DNA of 64,000 nt, from the NCBI GenBank assembly GCA_014904845.1, contig MU119394.1, forward strand, positions 42,669-106,668. The letters run 5' to 3'. A program made the translations under genes and the position numbers. Shown here piece after piece: positions 19,691-33,300 of this stretch; positions within the stretch are counted from its first letter, which is position 1, and each line of letters begins with the position of its first letter. The notes beneath the pieces were generated by a model that made no database searches, was not told where the DNA came from, and worked only from the letters and a program-made list of their open reading frames with translations. The stretch is from Acephala macrosclerotiorum. Taxonomy: Eukaryota > Ascomycota > Leotiomycetes > Helotiales > Mollisiaceae.

Positions 19691-22439
19691 ATGATCGTTT
19701 TCCTCTTGTTCTTGTGGCTCCAAGGGTCGGGGTTTTCATAGACATACAGCTGTTATAATTGAGTTCTTGCTGTCTCGAGCATTCGAAGGATCCTCTTTGG
19801 TTGGAGACGCCTCGAATGGCCTGCTAGGTCTGGAACGGCTTGAATTTCGGGACGTGATACGAGTGACTCGGAAAGGGCTGGCGCATTCTTCTCGGCGGGT
19901 GAATTATCTGCAGATGATATTAGCCAATGTAACCGATAGAAGGGAAGAAGCCTTGAGGGCTCCGCTAGGGATCTACCTGTCAAAATACCCTTTAAAATAA
20001 CGCACGGTCTTGGTAAGAGATCAGATACATGATGCAGCGAGTAAAAATAGCATCTGATCGGGGATAGCTACTGGGCGAAAGGAATTGCGGGCGTGGACAA
20101 AAGTAGTCGATCGAAAGATGAATATTGAAGCACGAGTAAAATGTGGTTGACGATACGGTATGAAGATGTATCTGATTTGTGGTACTATGCGCCATCTATG
20201 CTACTGTAACGACGCCTAACACTTTCTTTCCTTCTGTCTGAACCTCGGACGTCCGTGTGGGTAGTGTCCCAAGTATCGACAATGGGAGTAATAATATATA
20301 TACCTGCTTTAACACCAATCAAAGTTAGCAAGGTTTCGTATGCCAAAATGTGCAAAGCATTGAATTGATTAAGCTTCAGTTCAGACATCCAAGGAAGTAT
20401 GTGCCCTCATTTGTCCCGCAATAGGTTCTGAGTAGGACTCGAGTGAAAACTGCGAATGTGGTATGTGTTTCATCATAGAAGCATGAAAGTGTTGAGAAGG
20501 AGATGCGCTGACTGACCTTTGCGGGTATGCAATGGGAGGGTGTATGTCCTGTTGGTTAGTTCGATGGATAATGCATAGCAAAAGCGCCCAGGCAACTCAA
20601 CTCTGGATTATGTATCCGTGGAGGGTGTGGGCGGTCGGCGCAAGGCGGCAGGTACCTCAGAAAATTCTTTGCAAGTCAGCGATAGCCCGAGAAAATTGCG
20701 ACAACGAAGATAGGATGATGTTCTGTTCTCAGACAAGGTGTACTGGCAAGTAACAAGCTTTTCCCGTAGGAAAAGCCCGAACAGCGTAGACTTCATCATG
20801 GGCGATTTAGTTGGGAAAAGAAGTATTTATTGAATTGTCATCAGAGAAGAGGAGAGGATGGAAGAGATGATAGAACATACTTGGAACTTGGGTCAAGAGA
20901 GCGTAGACGCGCTCTGCGCGCAGTTGGAAGGATCATGTTTTGTTGTAGTTGTGTGGAAAGAAAGAAAGAAAAGGTTGAAGCTTGCAGTCGATATTTGAAG
21001 TCGCAGGTCGTAAGAAAAAATTAGTCGTGTATTTTTAGCGTATGGCACTAGCGGACGCGTCACATGACTTTGATGCAAACAACGCAAATTGGTACGTTTT
21101 GGAACCTGAAAGTTTGCTCGAGACTGGACTTCACTCTGCAGCGTTCATCTTCGTCTTCTCTTTCCCATACGATACTGATACCGACACTCATACTGAATAC
21201 AGCGCACTGATATTGATGAGGACATTTTGGTATGGTATGGGACTCCCCAACATCGGCTGCCAGCGTCCGCCGTCTTCGGCAGCTTTGTTCACGGTGGATG
21301 AATGTCTACGGGAAGCTATTGTACGGATACGAGATAGAGACGTGATAGTTGACTGCTCTTCGCACTGCATCCAAACACTGTGACCACCATCATAATGGCA
21401 TGTTCGTATCTTGTACTTGAAGTACTTGAACGAAGAGACTGAAGAGACAAGTGAGGTGATACTGATATCGCATGGCTTCATCCGGTCCGGCTCTTGGCTT
21501 TGCAGTTGGTGCCTTGAGCTTGAGGCCGAAACAGCGTTGATGAGCGACCCGCCTCCTCTATTTTTCCGAGAGAATCGCCCATGCGCTCTCTTGAACAGCT
21601 CGAAAAGCAGAACCCAACTCCCAGCGACTCCAGACCACGGAAGAACTGCCCGACAAAGTGATGCGACTATTCAGCAGTATCTAAACCCTCACCCTTCCTC
21701 CTCCTCCTCGTTCACTGTCCTCCCAATTGCTCGACCACGCGACAATTCGCTCTCTCTTGGCTCGTGGTTCTGCTTGCTTGCTTGCTTGCTTGCTTGTGGT
21801 TCCAGCAACTCGTTTCCCCTTCATGTTGCATCAGCCCGAATCTTGCATCGTGACAAGGGCTCACCTCGACCCTCTACGCCGCCAGGGTTCACAAATATCC
21901 TCCGGCAGAGCGACCACGACATCGAGTCGACCCCGTTGTATGCGCGTGGCAAGCAGAAAGGCCTGGTAATCAACGCCTGTGCGGTCGCTGATTACTTACT
22001 GCCCCATCGGACTTTTTGCGACACGGCTTTTCACTGCTGCTTGGGGCCCTAGACGCTTCTTTCGTCGCACCTCGTCGTGGTACACTGCCAGGCGACGGTT
22101 CGTGACCACATCTGCCGAAACACACGCCCTTTTGCGAGTTGGCTCGACGAAGCTCTAACGGCCATCTCGGTCAAGCAAGACGCTTTCGCTGCCTGCGCGA
22201 TTTAGCCTGTATCCGATTGCGAGAAAACGACATCTGCGAACCCCTACGAAGTTGGGACGAGACAACAGGAGCGCAATTGACACGAGCTCTGGCCCTGAGA
22301 TACCGAACAAGGGCTTCGAGAACGCGAGAGGCATAGTCGGCCTGGAAGTCGGTGGAGGTGGACTCAGTGTGGAGTGGCATATGTACTGAGGAAGGTTGTA
22401 CTCTGGACTCCACGCCGTGGAATTTCACTCACCACCAAC
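19691..22439. other. Gene-poor region and probable long leader of the LIM-binding cofactor gene
   Basis: No gene is firmly supported. On the minus strand, 20185-20800 contains splice-like signals (a CTAAC...CAG then GTCAGT pair near 20530-20560, and a second CTAAC...GCAG near 20290) around short open stretches. A small multi-exon gene is possible but I could not identify it. The 213-codon ORF at 21411-22052 is compositionally odd (Ser runs, Leu-Ala-Cys from a CTTG repeat) and most likely lies in the promoter or 5' UTR of the downstream regulator. Confidence 0.35.
21771..21796. repeat. (GCTT)n tetranucleotide microsatellite
   Basis: About six perfect copies of GCTT/CTTG lie ~650 bp upstream of the cofactor start codon. 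Confidence 0.8.
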
Positions 22440-24857
22440 ATGATGACGAGTTTGGCTCAGTCATACTCACCGCACCCAGGTGGAATGCAGCCGCATCCAG
22501 GTATGGCTCAAGGCCATCCCATGGGCGTACCGCATAACCCAGGACAGCCAGGACAACCAGGCCCCGGAATGCCTCAGCAGATGCATATGGGAGTCTCTGG
22601 TCCAGGACCTCAGGTCAGTCAAGGAGCTATGATGGGTGGTATGCCGCCTGGAGCTGGTGGACCGAGTCAACACGCGCTGCAACATTTAAATCCTAACCAA
22701 GCCCAGCAGGCGCAAATGTTCCAGCAACAGCAGGCAATGGCTTGTAAGTGACCTTTTATTTCGAATCCGGGAAAGCTACAAACATTTGGCAGCCTTGCGT
22801 CTTGTCCTTTCTTAACGGGCCGAGAGCTGACATGGATCCTAATTATAGTCGCGAACAACCCGTCCATGCAACAAATCCAGCAACAGCAGATGATTCAACA
22901 TCAAAGGCAACAAGCAGCTGCTCGTCAAGCGTTGCTGGCTCAACAGTATAGCGGAGTACCAATGCAGATAGGGCCAAATGGGATGAATCAAATGACACCG
23001 GCGCAATTTCAGGGAATGCGAGGCAATCCGATGGCTCGACCAGTAAATCTGCCGCAACACCTTCAGCAACAGCAACAACAGGCGGAGCATAGCTTACAAC
23101 AACAACAAGCTCAGGCCCAGGCACAAGCTCAACACCACCAGGTAGGACTCTGTTTTATTTCACTCTAGCAGACGGCGTATTCCGTTGAGATTTACTAACA
23201 CTTACAGCATCAACAGCAGCTTATAATGGCTCAGCAAATTGCGATGCAACAACAAGCAAATGCTCAGGCTCAAGCTGGTAATAGCTCACAAGGTCAGCCG
23301 AACCAGATGAACCCGCAACAAGGTCCGAATATGCAAGCCCAGACAGCCATGATGCAGCAGGCCCACCAACAACAACAGCAAGCGGCACAAGCGGCTGCAG
23401 CCTCGCAGCAGAACCAGGGTCAGCCACAACCTCAACCTCAGGGTCAGCAAGCACAGCCAAATGCTCAAGCTCAGGCGCAGCAACCACAACCAGCTCCACA
23501 ACAGCAACAAGGAGTGAATCCACAGGTAGCCGCAACTGCGATGTTACAGCAACAACAACAAAGGCAAGGAGAGAAGTTCAAGGGACAATGCCTCATGAAA
23601 CTCATGCAGTTCGGCGACCATTTAAGTAACTTTGGGGTAAGCTCGAAACCACTATCATCATACATGGCCAATGGAGCTCAACGACTGGCTGCACAGGGAT
23701 CAAAACAACGTGATGACCTCAACTACTGGTTGGCTTTCGTGGAACGTTTCTTCTCATCGAAAGGAGTCCTTCGCCATTCCGTCTGGATTGTGGACGAAAC
23801 GTCAAACAAGCAATACGAAATAACATTCCCGGCTCTGGCAAGATATTTCCACACACATTTCGAAAGTGGAATCAAGAATATGCAGATGATCATGGAAAAG
23901 GGGTCAGAAAAGGAGTTGCCTAATAACGGTCATTATATCGAAAGTCAAAAGTCTAGTTTTGTTTATTGGTTCGACAACGGATCGCAAGTAAGTTTTGTAG
24001 TTCTGGGAGTTCTGGATTTTGCTGATGAAGATAAGTTAATCGCAAGTGGAACATTGAAGGCGCATTTTGATGCAGAACAGAAAATCGAATTGCTCGAATT
24101 CGTTACCAGCAGCCACGAAGAATATCTTCCTCGTGCTCAGGTTGTGGAAGCTGCACGTCCTCTACACGAGTGGTCAAAAGAGTGGCATAGAGTCAATTCT
24201 GCGGCTGATGGCAAGCAGTCACCAGAAATGAACAAAAAGAAAGCCAAGGCAATGAAGTCACCGAACCAACCTCCCCCAGAAATCGATCTCCCAGAATCCA
24301 AAGTAAAGTCGAAGATGGGGATCACTCCTTCTGTGTTTCGGTTTCTCGAGGTATAGATCATCTTCCAGATTGTCGAACACTTAACTAACAATTAATAGCT
24401 TGCTGAGGTAATGGGCCAAATGAACCCTCTTTTCAATTACGCACACCAAAATGCCACTCTAACTCCGTATGCCGCCTTGGATCGATACGTAGAAACGGTT
24501 GCCTCGAGCGGACCAAACAATTCCGGTGGACAGCAACCGAACCCCTCGGGACCACGAACGCCAGGAATGGGCAACTTTGGAGCATCCCCAGCACAAGCGC
24601 ATCTTCAACTTCCAGATGGCTCCCCACGCATTACTGGAAGCCCAGCACAAGCCCCCAACATGCAACTCCAGCAAAGCCAGCATGGAACAAGCTCTAGTGG
24701 GCCAAGCGCCAATACCAGTCCAAATGCAAGCAACAAACGCAGGCGGCCGAGCGTGAAGGACGAGTCGGACGTCCAGGTCAATGGTAACCCCTCTAAGTCC
24801 ACGGTGAAGCCAAGTCCAAGGATAGGAGGAAAGAGACAAAAGGGGAATCCAGCTTGA
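22440..24857 (+). CDS. ptaB: LIM-domain-binding transcription cofactor, PtaB/Adn1 type
   Basis: Predicted join 22440-22743, 22849-23141, 23208-24350, 24399-24857 (732 aa). Residues 1-~315 are Gln/Pro/Gly/Met-rich with long Q and QA runs. Residues ~320-580 form the Ldb-type core (GEKFKGQCLMKLMQFGDHLS, NYWLAFVERFFSSKGVLRH, ITFPALARYFHTHFESGI, YWFDNGSQV), interrupted by the last intron just before LAEVMGQMN. The C-terminus is Ser/Pro-rich with a basic nuclear-localisation-like KRRR. In Aspergillus and fission yeast, orthologues pair with the LisH protein SomA/Adn2 (Flo8-like) to control adhesion, conidiation and biofilm genes. Start at the tandem ATGATG (22440) agrees with the family N-terminus MMTSLAQ. 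The long, microsatellite-containing leader upstream is typical of a heavily regulated gene. Confidence 0.9.
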
Positions 24858-26213
24858 GAAGATAATCACCCAAAGTTTGTTTCTTCCTGCGCACCCCCAC
24901 ATCACAAAGATGCCACTTGCATCGATCAGCAGGGAAGGAAGTTGAGCCACAACCGAGCCGATCCGATCCGTTACTTGTCTAACTAGTCATGGACATCCCC
25001 ACCATCACCTCGTCACTCGACTCGGGTATGGCTCTGTGATTTTATGTACAGCGCGGCGCATGAATATCATATGCCAAAGTCATTTAACGTTGTTTTGGTA
25101 TATTCACCTGTTCGGAGGCTCGCAATTCCGTCGATACCGCTGCATCATTAAGAAGGAAGGGAGGAGGCGCTAATCTTGTATATTATCATTATTTTGGGTT
25201 CGAGTCAGAGGCGTCGGCGTTTTCTCGCTCTCGTCATAGTCATGGGGCGTCTGTCTTGCTGCTACGTTTGGGACGGAAGTATTGTTTTCAGTGTGACTTA
25301 TACCCGTGTTCTGGGATGCCGATATATGATGTGCTGTGGGATGGTGGGGTGGTTCAGGGTATGCATGGCGCCTGGGGAGATGGGAGTAGCGCTACATCGA
25401 TGTTAAAAGTTGTTATGAATATATAAAACGTCTTCGATATTGACGATCTCTCAATGTCCCACGTGTCGAACCTGAAAATCTGTAGTATATCAACTTCACA
25501 ATATTCGTCCTCGTCACTGTAACTGCTGGACATACAGCAGCCCTGGGGACTTTTGACATTTATTTTTTGTTCAAGTTCTCTAGCCTCCTCATTATCCTAA
25601 CAACACTGATCTTATTTCGAACATGAGATGAAGACCAGTCCACTGCTTGATTCTCGTCTCTCCCCCTATTACCTTGAGCAACTTGACAACAAAAAGCCAT
25701 CTTATCACAACTACCCTCCAGCCCTAACTCCTCTACATTGCTCGCTAGTATGTTCTGATCAGCAAACCCAAACCAGAGGTAGAGGCTGCAGGTAGTGAGA
25801 TAGTTGACCGAGCGGACGGCACAGAAGTTAATGCGGTTGCCAATCGGGATTGAGAGGAAAGTATCATCTTTTTAACTCGAAGAACACGAATATAAGGTAT
25901 AGTTTTCCTCATCTTATTGAAGTTTCAGATTCACCATCCCATTATAACAGCGAACTTTTGTCTTGAGGTTTCATCGCATTTCAAGTTTGTGTATGCTAGC
26001 AGCTAACTCCAAAGCAGCGCTATCTGGAGGTATTCAACTATCCCATCCTTCCCAACTGACATATACTTATACAGTACAGACATATCCTGTCAAAGTTTTC
26101 GTACGCCTGGCCCGCTCCTAGCCCACAATCCCCTAAGCTCTATATTTTACAGTTCATTTCGTTAGTATTCATCATCAATGCTCGCTGCCTGTCATGTCAG
26201 ACTAAGTTTCAAA
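24858..26213. other. Convergent intergenic region
   Basis: This lies between the 3' ends of the cofactor gene (plus) and the HbrB gene (minus). No coding segment is supported; UTRs probably extend into both sides. ORFs here are short and unremarkable. Confidence 0.45.
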
Positions 26214-28865
26214 TCAAGCCACTGTCCCCTCGATCCTCGAATTTGCTCCTACAAAAGGGACTCTAGCACCGACGAGTCCTCGTCTGTCTCTGCCCATTCG
26301 TCCTCTACCCAGCCAGTTCAGTTTGAGTCCCCTAGTAAGTTCCTCCATCTTCTTCTGGCTGCTTTCATCACCGCCTCCATCAACACCGACGGAAGCAAGG
26401 ACGCTCATGCATTGGAGCATCCTGCCGACCGTCTCAGTAAGCTGCTTTCCGCTATCCTCTACTGTCTGTGCTCTCTGACCTCTGTTCAATGTATGTAATG
26501 GATGAGTAGAAGATGGCGTGAACGGTCTTTGAGGAGGTGGTGGAAGACCTGCAATACCGAGACCGGAGTTGTTGGAGGGTTCTGAGCCATAAGAGACGTT
26601 GCTTATTGCTCTACTTCTATTCCCGCTTCCATCGCCTGAGCTACCGGAACCGAGTAGAGTCGTAGTATGTGAACCATATGATGCATGAGCTGGGTCAAGA
26701 GACATGGCTGTAGATGGACGGCCTCCAGAGAAGGAATCGGGTGAGGTGGACAGAATGTCTGCTGCTGGTAACGATAACGATATCGAGTCTAGGGACAAGC
26801 GAGAGAAGATCGTTTTCAAAGTGTCGAATCGAGGAAGGATAACCGTGTCGCGGTAGGCTGTCAGAACTATACGTCGGACCTCAAGGGCATTGCTTGCCGG
26901 GATGTTGCTATTCATCTCTTTTGACGAAGAAGGTAGAGCTCCCCAGAAGTCACGGGCCTGCTCGGGTGTCATGAGCGGGCCATGGCCGGAGAACTCTAGG
27001 TCTAAAGGAAGGAAGACGGCTTGCATATATGGTAGTATAGATGTGAATGTAAAAAGCCACATTTCCACCAAGTGCGGGATGAGACGATCATCGGGTGTGC
27101 GATGCAACATCTGGTCGAGGGAGCTGAAACCAGTGGCCAAGAGATCTCGAAGGTCCTCGACAACGATACTTGGCGCACGCTTTTGGATGCAGCGTTGGAT
27201 GTGAGTCCTATATTTGTCAGTCCACAGCTGGCGAGAAAATCAAGAAACCTACGTGACAAGCCGATTGAGCTCCTCCACTGGCAATCTGAGATCCTCGCCC
27301 TCGAATATAACGAGAAGTTTGGCTTTCAGAAAAGGCCAAGCATCATCGGCACCCATATTGTTCAAGCCATACTTGCTTAGATCTGCCCCGTCAGCACCAT
27401 AAATACTCGAAGGATATCCATAGCTTCCAGCAGTTGGACCCAGATAGGATGCTCCGCCTGCAGAGCCTAGACTGGATGGCCCTGGCCAGTCATTGCTGTT
27501 CTGATACGATAGCTCACTCTCCCTCAGTGCATCTGACTTCTCTTCTTTCTTCTTTTCTCTCAAAGCCCTACCTCCATGTCTCAAGTCCAATCCACTCATA
27601 CTCTTCGCAAAGCTTGTACTTGTTGGCCCTGGACTCGGTGGCAGACTGAAGTTATATAGACTGCTCGGCGCACTTGGATCGACTGGCTTCGAATTGCTCG
27701 CGGCCGAGGATAGTGGCAGATGGTGATCATCCTTACTGCTCAACTTATGCTTTTGCCTTGATAGAAAATGGTGCTTCTTCTCTTTGTCCTTTTCCGGGAC
27801 CGGTGGGGTATCGACTGCCCGAATCGTGGCCGAGGAGGAATTCGCCATGCTATACATAGAGGCTGCGCTCGACATAGAATCTGCCAAACTGTTGGTACTA
27901 AAGTTTTTCCCCTGGAGGGACGCCAGTGTATACGAGGCCATCTTACTAGGACTGGGCAGCGCACCGGCTCTTGCCTCTTTATCTTTACTTATTCCTATCT
28001 TGCCAGGCCGGGAGAACAGCTTGACCTTCGATTTCTCTATCTTAATAGGCCTGTCCGGTTGCATACGATGTTCATGATCTGAGGGCGGCAGTCCAGGTGA
28101 GGTGTTCGGAGACTTGGGGAAAACTAGATTGGCCGCCGTCTGAGCAGCGTTTCCATGCGATCCTCCAAGCAGTCCATTCTGGTATATCTGACCTCCAAAA
28201 CTGTGGTCCCGAGGCCCTGAAGCTTCCGTCAAGCTCAGTAAAGGAGGACTTGTTGGTCCTCTTGATGGTCGTCGACTTCCATTGTTTGTGGCCGCGTCCA
28301 CTTGAGGTGTGGGTACTGTTTGAGAGCGCTGTCTAGTGTGTGTTTGATGCTGCATAGCAGCTTGCGCAGCAATCTGGCTCGCGCTCAATCCGGTGTTAAG
28401 GTTCGCCATGCTGCCCAAATTCGAGGTGGCAGCTGTGGGAAGATATGGTTCAAAAGACCCCTGGGTTTGTGAATGTTTCCTCCCGTGCCCCAGTCGATGA
28501 GAATCGCCGATGGATGTTCTTGGCGCCGCACTCAATGGAGAAGCATTTCTCAGAGGCAGATCAGATCTCGCCTGTGTGGTATTGCTGGTCGGACGAGAGA
28601 AGTTCTGCAGACTGCTCGTGCTGGCGTTTGCGTTTGCGTTCGCAGCGTATAATGAGCGCGGAGGAGGGACTGGCGCATTCTGCTGTCTGACAGGAGCTGC
28701 GGTCCGCGGTTTGTTGATAGTGAGAGGTTGTGAATCTTCATCGTCCGAGGACTCTACTCGGCGCAGAGGGGGTCGCGATGAGGCTGATTGTGCAACCATA
28801 GGTGAAAAGCTCCCCTGATTTCCAGGTGCTCTCAGTTGAGGAGTCCCCGGCTGGAACTGTGACAT
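26214..28865 (-). CDS. hbrB: HbrB-like protein (TORC2-associated family)
   Basis: Predicted complement join 26214-27207, 27253-28865 (868 aa). The single 45-bp intron is GTAGGT...TATAG. The first ~480 residues are low complexity (Ser, Pro, Gln, basic patches). The conserved HbrB core starts around residue 510 (DDAWPFLKAKLLVIFEGEDLRLPVEELNRLV), crosses the intron, and continues through EDLRDLLATGFSSLDQML, EMWLFTFTSILPYMQAVFLPLD and RRIVLTAYRDTVILPR. The family includes yeast Bit61/Bit2 and metazoan Protor, which bind TORC2. In Aspergillus, hyperbranching mutants define hbrB, so a role in polar growth is likely. Start is ATG 28865 (MSQFQPGTP); a slightly longer frame begins only with GTG. Confidence 0.9.
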
Positions 28866-29861
28866 GGTTGCTAGGCTGTGAAATGCACAGTGTTTCACAT
28901 AATTTGCATAGATCAGCGGTGGTGGGGTGGCCGGGCTGAGCTCAGCCTGAAGCGTTCAGTGGCAACAGGTGGCATACGAGGTCGAGGTCGAGGTCGTTGT
29001 CTTGCGAGAGGCTTCGAAGCAGGAGGACGAAGCTTAAGAAGGGTCATTCTTCTTCAAGTACAAGCAGTGAATGCATAGCATAGATACAATCGCGGGGTAG
29101 ATATGTTTGAAGAAGGGAAGAATTGTAGTCCAGTAGGTCCAAAGTCCTTGAATCCGGTCGTTCCACTAAGCTGCAGTCACGAACGGGATGACATCGCAAC
29201 GACTTTCTAGCTTTCTAGTGTTCGCTCCACTTTCACGGCGATTATATTGTTTACTTCAATTACTTGGAAGTGCAATTACTGACAATCAAAGACTATCCTT
29301 CTCGATCTCAATTGCCAGTAAGGCTTTTATCATATCATTCTTTTGAAACTCGCACGCCTTGGAACCAGAGTCCGCTCTTCAATGACCCTCAACATCATAC
29401 GACATCTACAAGCTGTTTTGGGCACCTGCTTCCTTCAAATATTCCCAAATAATACCATACGAAAAGCTTCGGATTCACTTCAATTATAAGACAGGCATTT
29501 TCGAAATGAAGAAATCTCAATGTGCCTATGTTCAAGAAATACAAGCGCTTCTCTGCTACTATAGCTCTCAAGGCAGTCTACGATTGTTAATACTGATTGT
29601 GGGATATTGGAACAGTGGAGCTTCTGCCAAAGTCCCAACTTGACCAGCAACACTTGAATCAAACAATTGGACTTTGGGTATTAAAACAAACAATTCGACC
29701 TTGTGGAGCCTCATACCTAGGACCAATAGATAGATTTTGCCGAGGTGGCTTCAATCGTCAACCGTAGCGGGGCATCAACGCCAAATATTTCTCAAGCTCT
29801 CTTCAATCCCACCAATACAACAGGAAGCTCTTCACTCGAAATTCACCCATTCCTCACCATT
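28866..29861. other. Divergent promoter region
   Basis: About 1 kb between the starts of the HbrB gene (minus) and the GON7 gene (plus). No gene is seen. An open frame upstream of GON7 starts with GTG and is not conserved, so it is treated as leader. Confidence 0.45.
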
Positions 29862-30188
29862 ATGGCAGACTCAAATTCTTCAAATGGAACTACTCAATCC
29901 CACACGATCCTCTCCGCAACCTATAGTTCCCCAACAAACGCACCCTTCAAACACACAACCAAACTCCCCTCCCCCGCAACCACGTCTCCCAAATACCGAA
30001 CAACCTACCTCGCCACTCTCAAAACCGCCGTTTCCGATTTACAAGAGAAAATCAATACGGATCTGACATCTCGAATGGAAGAAGACAAAGCGCGTGAAGC
30101 CAGGACCACTGCGAACGGAAACCCCAAAGACATCGACGAAGCCAAAGAAGAAGACAATTACGGAGAGGAAGTTGTAGAGGAAGATTGA
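29862..30188 (+). CDS. gon7: EKC/KEOPS complex subunit GON7
   Basis: Single exon, 108 aa. After MADSNSSNGT comes HTILSATYSSPTNAPFKHTT.LPSP, then YRTTYLATLKTAVSDLQEKINTDLTSRMEEDKA and the acidic end DEAKEEDNYGEEVVEED. This is the layout of fungal Gon7, the small disordered KEOPS subunit that binds Kae1. KEOPS makes the universal tRNA modification t6A and affects telomere maintenance. Start set at ATG 29862, because upstream in-frame sequence has no other ATG. The gene runs towards VPS39 with only 156 bp between the two stops, so their transcripts may overlap at the 3' ends. Confidence 0.88.
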   Translation: MADSNSSNGTTQSHTILSATYSSPTNAPFKHTTKLPSPATTSPKYRTTYLATLKTAVSDLQEKINTDLTSRMEEDKAREARTTANGNPKDIDEAKEEDNYGEEVVEED

Positions 30189-30344
30189 TTGATCGAAAAG
30201 TATTCAGATGCATTGAATATTCTGGTTACACGGCAAGCCGCCATATATACATGAAGAAACAAAACCCACACCAGCAGAAGAACTCCGCGCTATGTGAAGA
30301 AAACGGCTATCTCTTCTCATCCCCTGCTACTCGTATACAGCCGC

Positions 30345-33300
30345 TTAGGCACGACTCCAGCTTCCAGCTCTCAAATGCCCAGTACCGCTCCCTGGTCTCC
30401 CATTCGCTCTGTTCAAACATCCATAATGCACGACCTCATTGTCTGGCAAGACGGCAATCACACTTCCGCCAAGTCGTTTATGACAGACTCCACAGACACG
30501 CTCATCTGAAACAATAACTCTTCTATTCCTGCCTCCTTTGCCGCTAGGAGCTCCATCGCCGAGAAGAAGAGCAGCTTGCGAAGACACAACCTCGCTCTTC
30601 CGGAGCCCAGCGACCACGCGGGATTCGTTGACAATTGAGTTTGCTGCTCTTATGCGGCCCCGGAAATAGGATTCCAATTCGGCAACGGGGAGCGAGATGG
30701 GAATCAGATTTAGCGTTGAGAAAGCAGGCAGACGGGAGCCGTGCTTAGAAAGAAGGTCAAGAGCCGGTGGCCAGCTTGGGGAGTGCGGTGGTGGGGGTGT
30801 TAGGTAGAGGGACAGAAGTGTGTGATATATTGAGGGGACATCGTCTTGATCAGCTGTTGTAGATGATCCTCGCCGCGACTGAATCGGCGATGCCACGGCG
30901 GAGTCTTGGGTGAGGTGGATGTGGTTGCAGTACCTGCTCTTGTTAGTGGAAGCCGTTTAGAGATGATAATGAGACGTACTCTTCTGCCTTCGCGAAATCC
31001 TGGAGCTTGAAAACATAGATTTCTAGCGCCTGTTTATGTTGCCCCATGTTGCTCAAAACAACAGCCTGTGCCTCGTAGAAGTCGGGATCTGGAATGGGAT
31101 CAGCAACGACTTCTCAAACATTGTATGGGGAAACTTACCATCCCTGGGTATCAATCCAAACGCTCTCGAGAGTGAGATTGTTTTATTCGGTCTCAAAAAC
31201 GCAATTAATCTCTGCATCAACGCCTTCCAAGCTTCCGAGTCCCTATCTTGTCTAGTCCTGAGCTGTTGGATATAGGCTTCAACGAGTCTGTTATGAAACT
31301 CGGGCGTCAAGTCATTGAGCTCATTGATCAAATGCTCCAAATACTTGACCTCTAGATTCAGGTCTATGTCTTGCAAGAAGGCGACCACATTGTCCCGAGG
31401 AAGAGTCTCAGCGTTCTCGGTATCTGCCAAGAATATCTCCATGCCCAATGTCGGATCTGCTCTCAGAGGCCATTCAGCAAATTCCAGGATCAGGTCGATC
31501 ATCTCCGGTGGTAGATTCTGAAGATAGCCCACTGTTCGCTGAGGGCCATGCAAAGCTGCCGGCCCTTCTTCATCCCCTTCCGAAGCACCAAATCGTTTCA
31601 GTAATTCAAGAGCCGGACGATGCAATTTCTTGCCATGAAAGAAGTCAACAAGGTCATTGTATCTTCCATTCTCCAACAACTTCTCATTGACAACATCTGG
31701 GTCGCAAAAGTTGGGAATTCGGAACAAAGAGGCTGCCAATGTTGGTCGGGCCAACATGTACGCACGAAACAGAGTAGTGTCGATAAGCTTAGCTGTATCT
31801 CGCAGTTTTGCCTCTCTATCCTTCTCAGCATCAGTAGCTGGAGATGTGAGCAGTGACTCGAAAGCATGCTGGGATGAACCGTTTTGGCTGTCCTGCTCGA
31901 CAGGCTTGAGTCTCCCTGTTTCTGCATCTATGAAAGCCTTCATTCTGTTTCGAGCTTGGACCAGGAACCCGGAAAGAGCTAGGACTGCCGTAATGAGATC
32001 CTTCCCTTCTAGCGGAGCATCTTGAACAGGTCTAACGCTACTAACTTCGGAATCTCCACCATCTAATCTCATGAATGATCGGATAGAAGAAGTATCAGAA
32101 GTGGCCTTTTGGTGGCTTTTCAGTAATTTGGTAACCGCCGCTGGCCTCGGAGACTCAATATCCTTGCTAGTCTCGCCATTCTCAGGTTTGTCTCCATTCG
32201 TAGACTCTTTGCCTTCTTCACTGTCTGAGTCGCCTTCCGGGGCGCTTTCCTCGATGATGGATAGATCGCCAGCAATGATCTTTGGGAAGAGTTTGATGAC
32301 CCGCTCAGGAGGTGCTTGGACATCTTTAGCCATGAAGATGTCAACAGCATCCTGATATTTCCGTTGGTCGAAGAGAGCTTGGGCTTTAAGAATCTTGATC
32401 TCTCGCAATCTATCCTCTTTATTCTGTAATAACGCATCTTCGAGCATATTCAATATGCTGATTGCCTCATCATACTTTTCCTTTTCCACGAGCTCGTCAA
32501 CCTGCGAGTCGTAATCTGTGGCGCCCATCCGCCATATGACCCGTTCACTTGCGACATGGAATCCCTTTCCGGCATGGGCCAAGCTGACTGTTGGTGGTGG
32601 AAAATGCAGTTGCTTTGCACTCGGTAGCGAGATGGATTGTAGCAAGGAAAGTGTGTCTGGATTTCTGACATCCAAAGTACCCTGAGACGGAGATTGTAAT
32701 GCCAGGATATACGGGTAGGAGTAGCCTATAGACTCCGGTGCTTGCTGCCATGGGATTTGTCTCTTCTCCAAAGGTTTTCCTCCAGAGGTGATGAATAGCG
32801 TGTTGATATCCTTAGCAAGTAGCATCTCCCCGTCAGCAAGTTTGCTCGCCAGCGGCTTCGGTATATAGCTCCCCAGGCCCATATAACCCATGCTGGCAGA
32901 TCCCACTCCACCAAATCGTCCTCCTTGAGCACCAGCTGCCCCTCCAATAGCTCCTGGTCCGACAATGTCTTCAATTTCCTGGGTAAGAACATCCACTATA
33001 ACATATCCTGAATTCATACCACATATAATTTTAGTCGCTGATGCCCATGTCAAAGTTCGGATAGCTTCCGTCAATGTGATCTCGGTCACCTCCGGTTCCA
33101 ACTCTGACTCGTGCCATGACCAAAGTAATAATCTCCTCTTGACAGCCACCGCCAGCCTTGATATTATCTCTGGTATTCCCGTGGCAGAATCTTTGACAAT
33201 ATTGGAGGTGACAGCAAAAGTGGTCGCATTTTTGGTCTTGGTCAATTGCTCCTGTAGGGTATACGATTGCAAGTCGTGTATGGAGATATAGTAGTTCGAG

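Noticed and set aside
21411..22052. 213-codon plus-strand ORF upstream of the LIM-binding cofactor
   Set aside because: It contains Ser runs and residues from a CTTG microsatellite, no conserved motif, and a position typical of a 5' leader.
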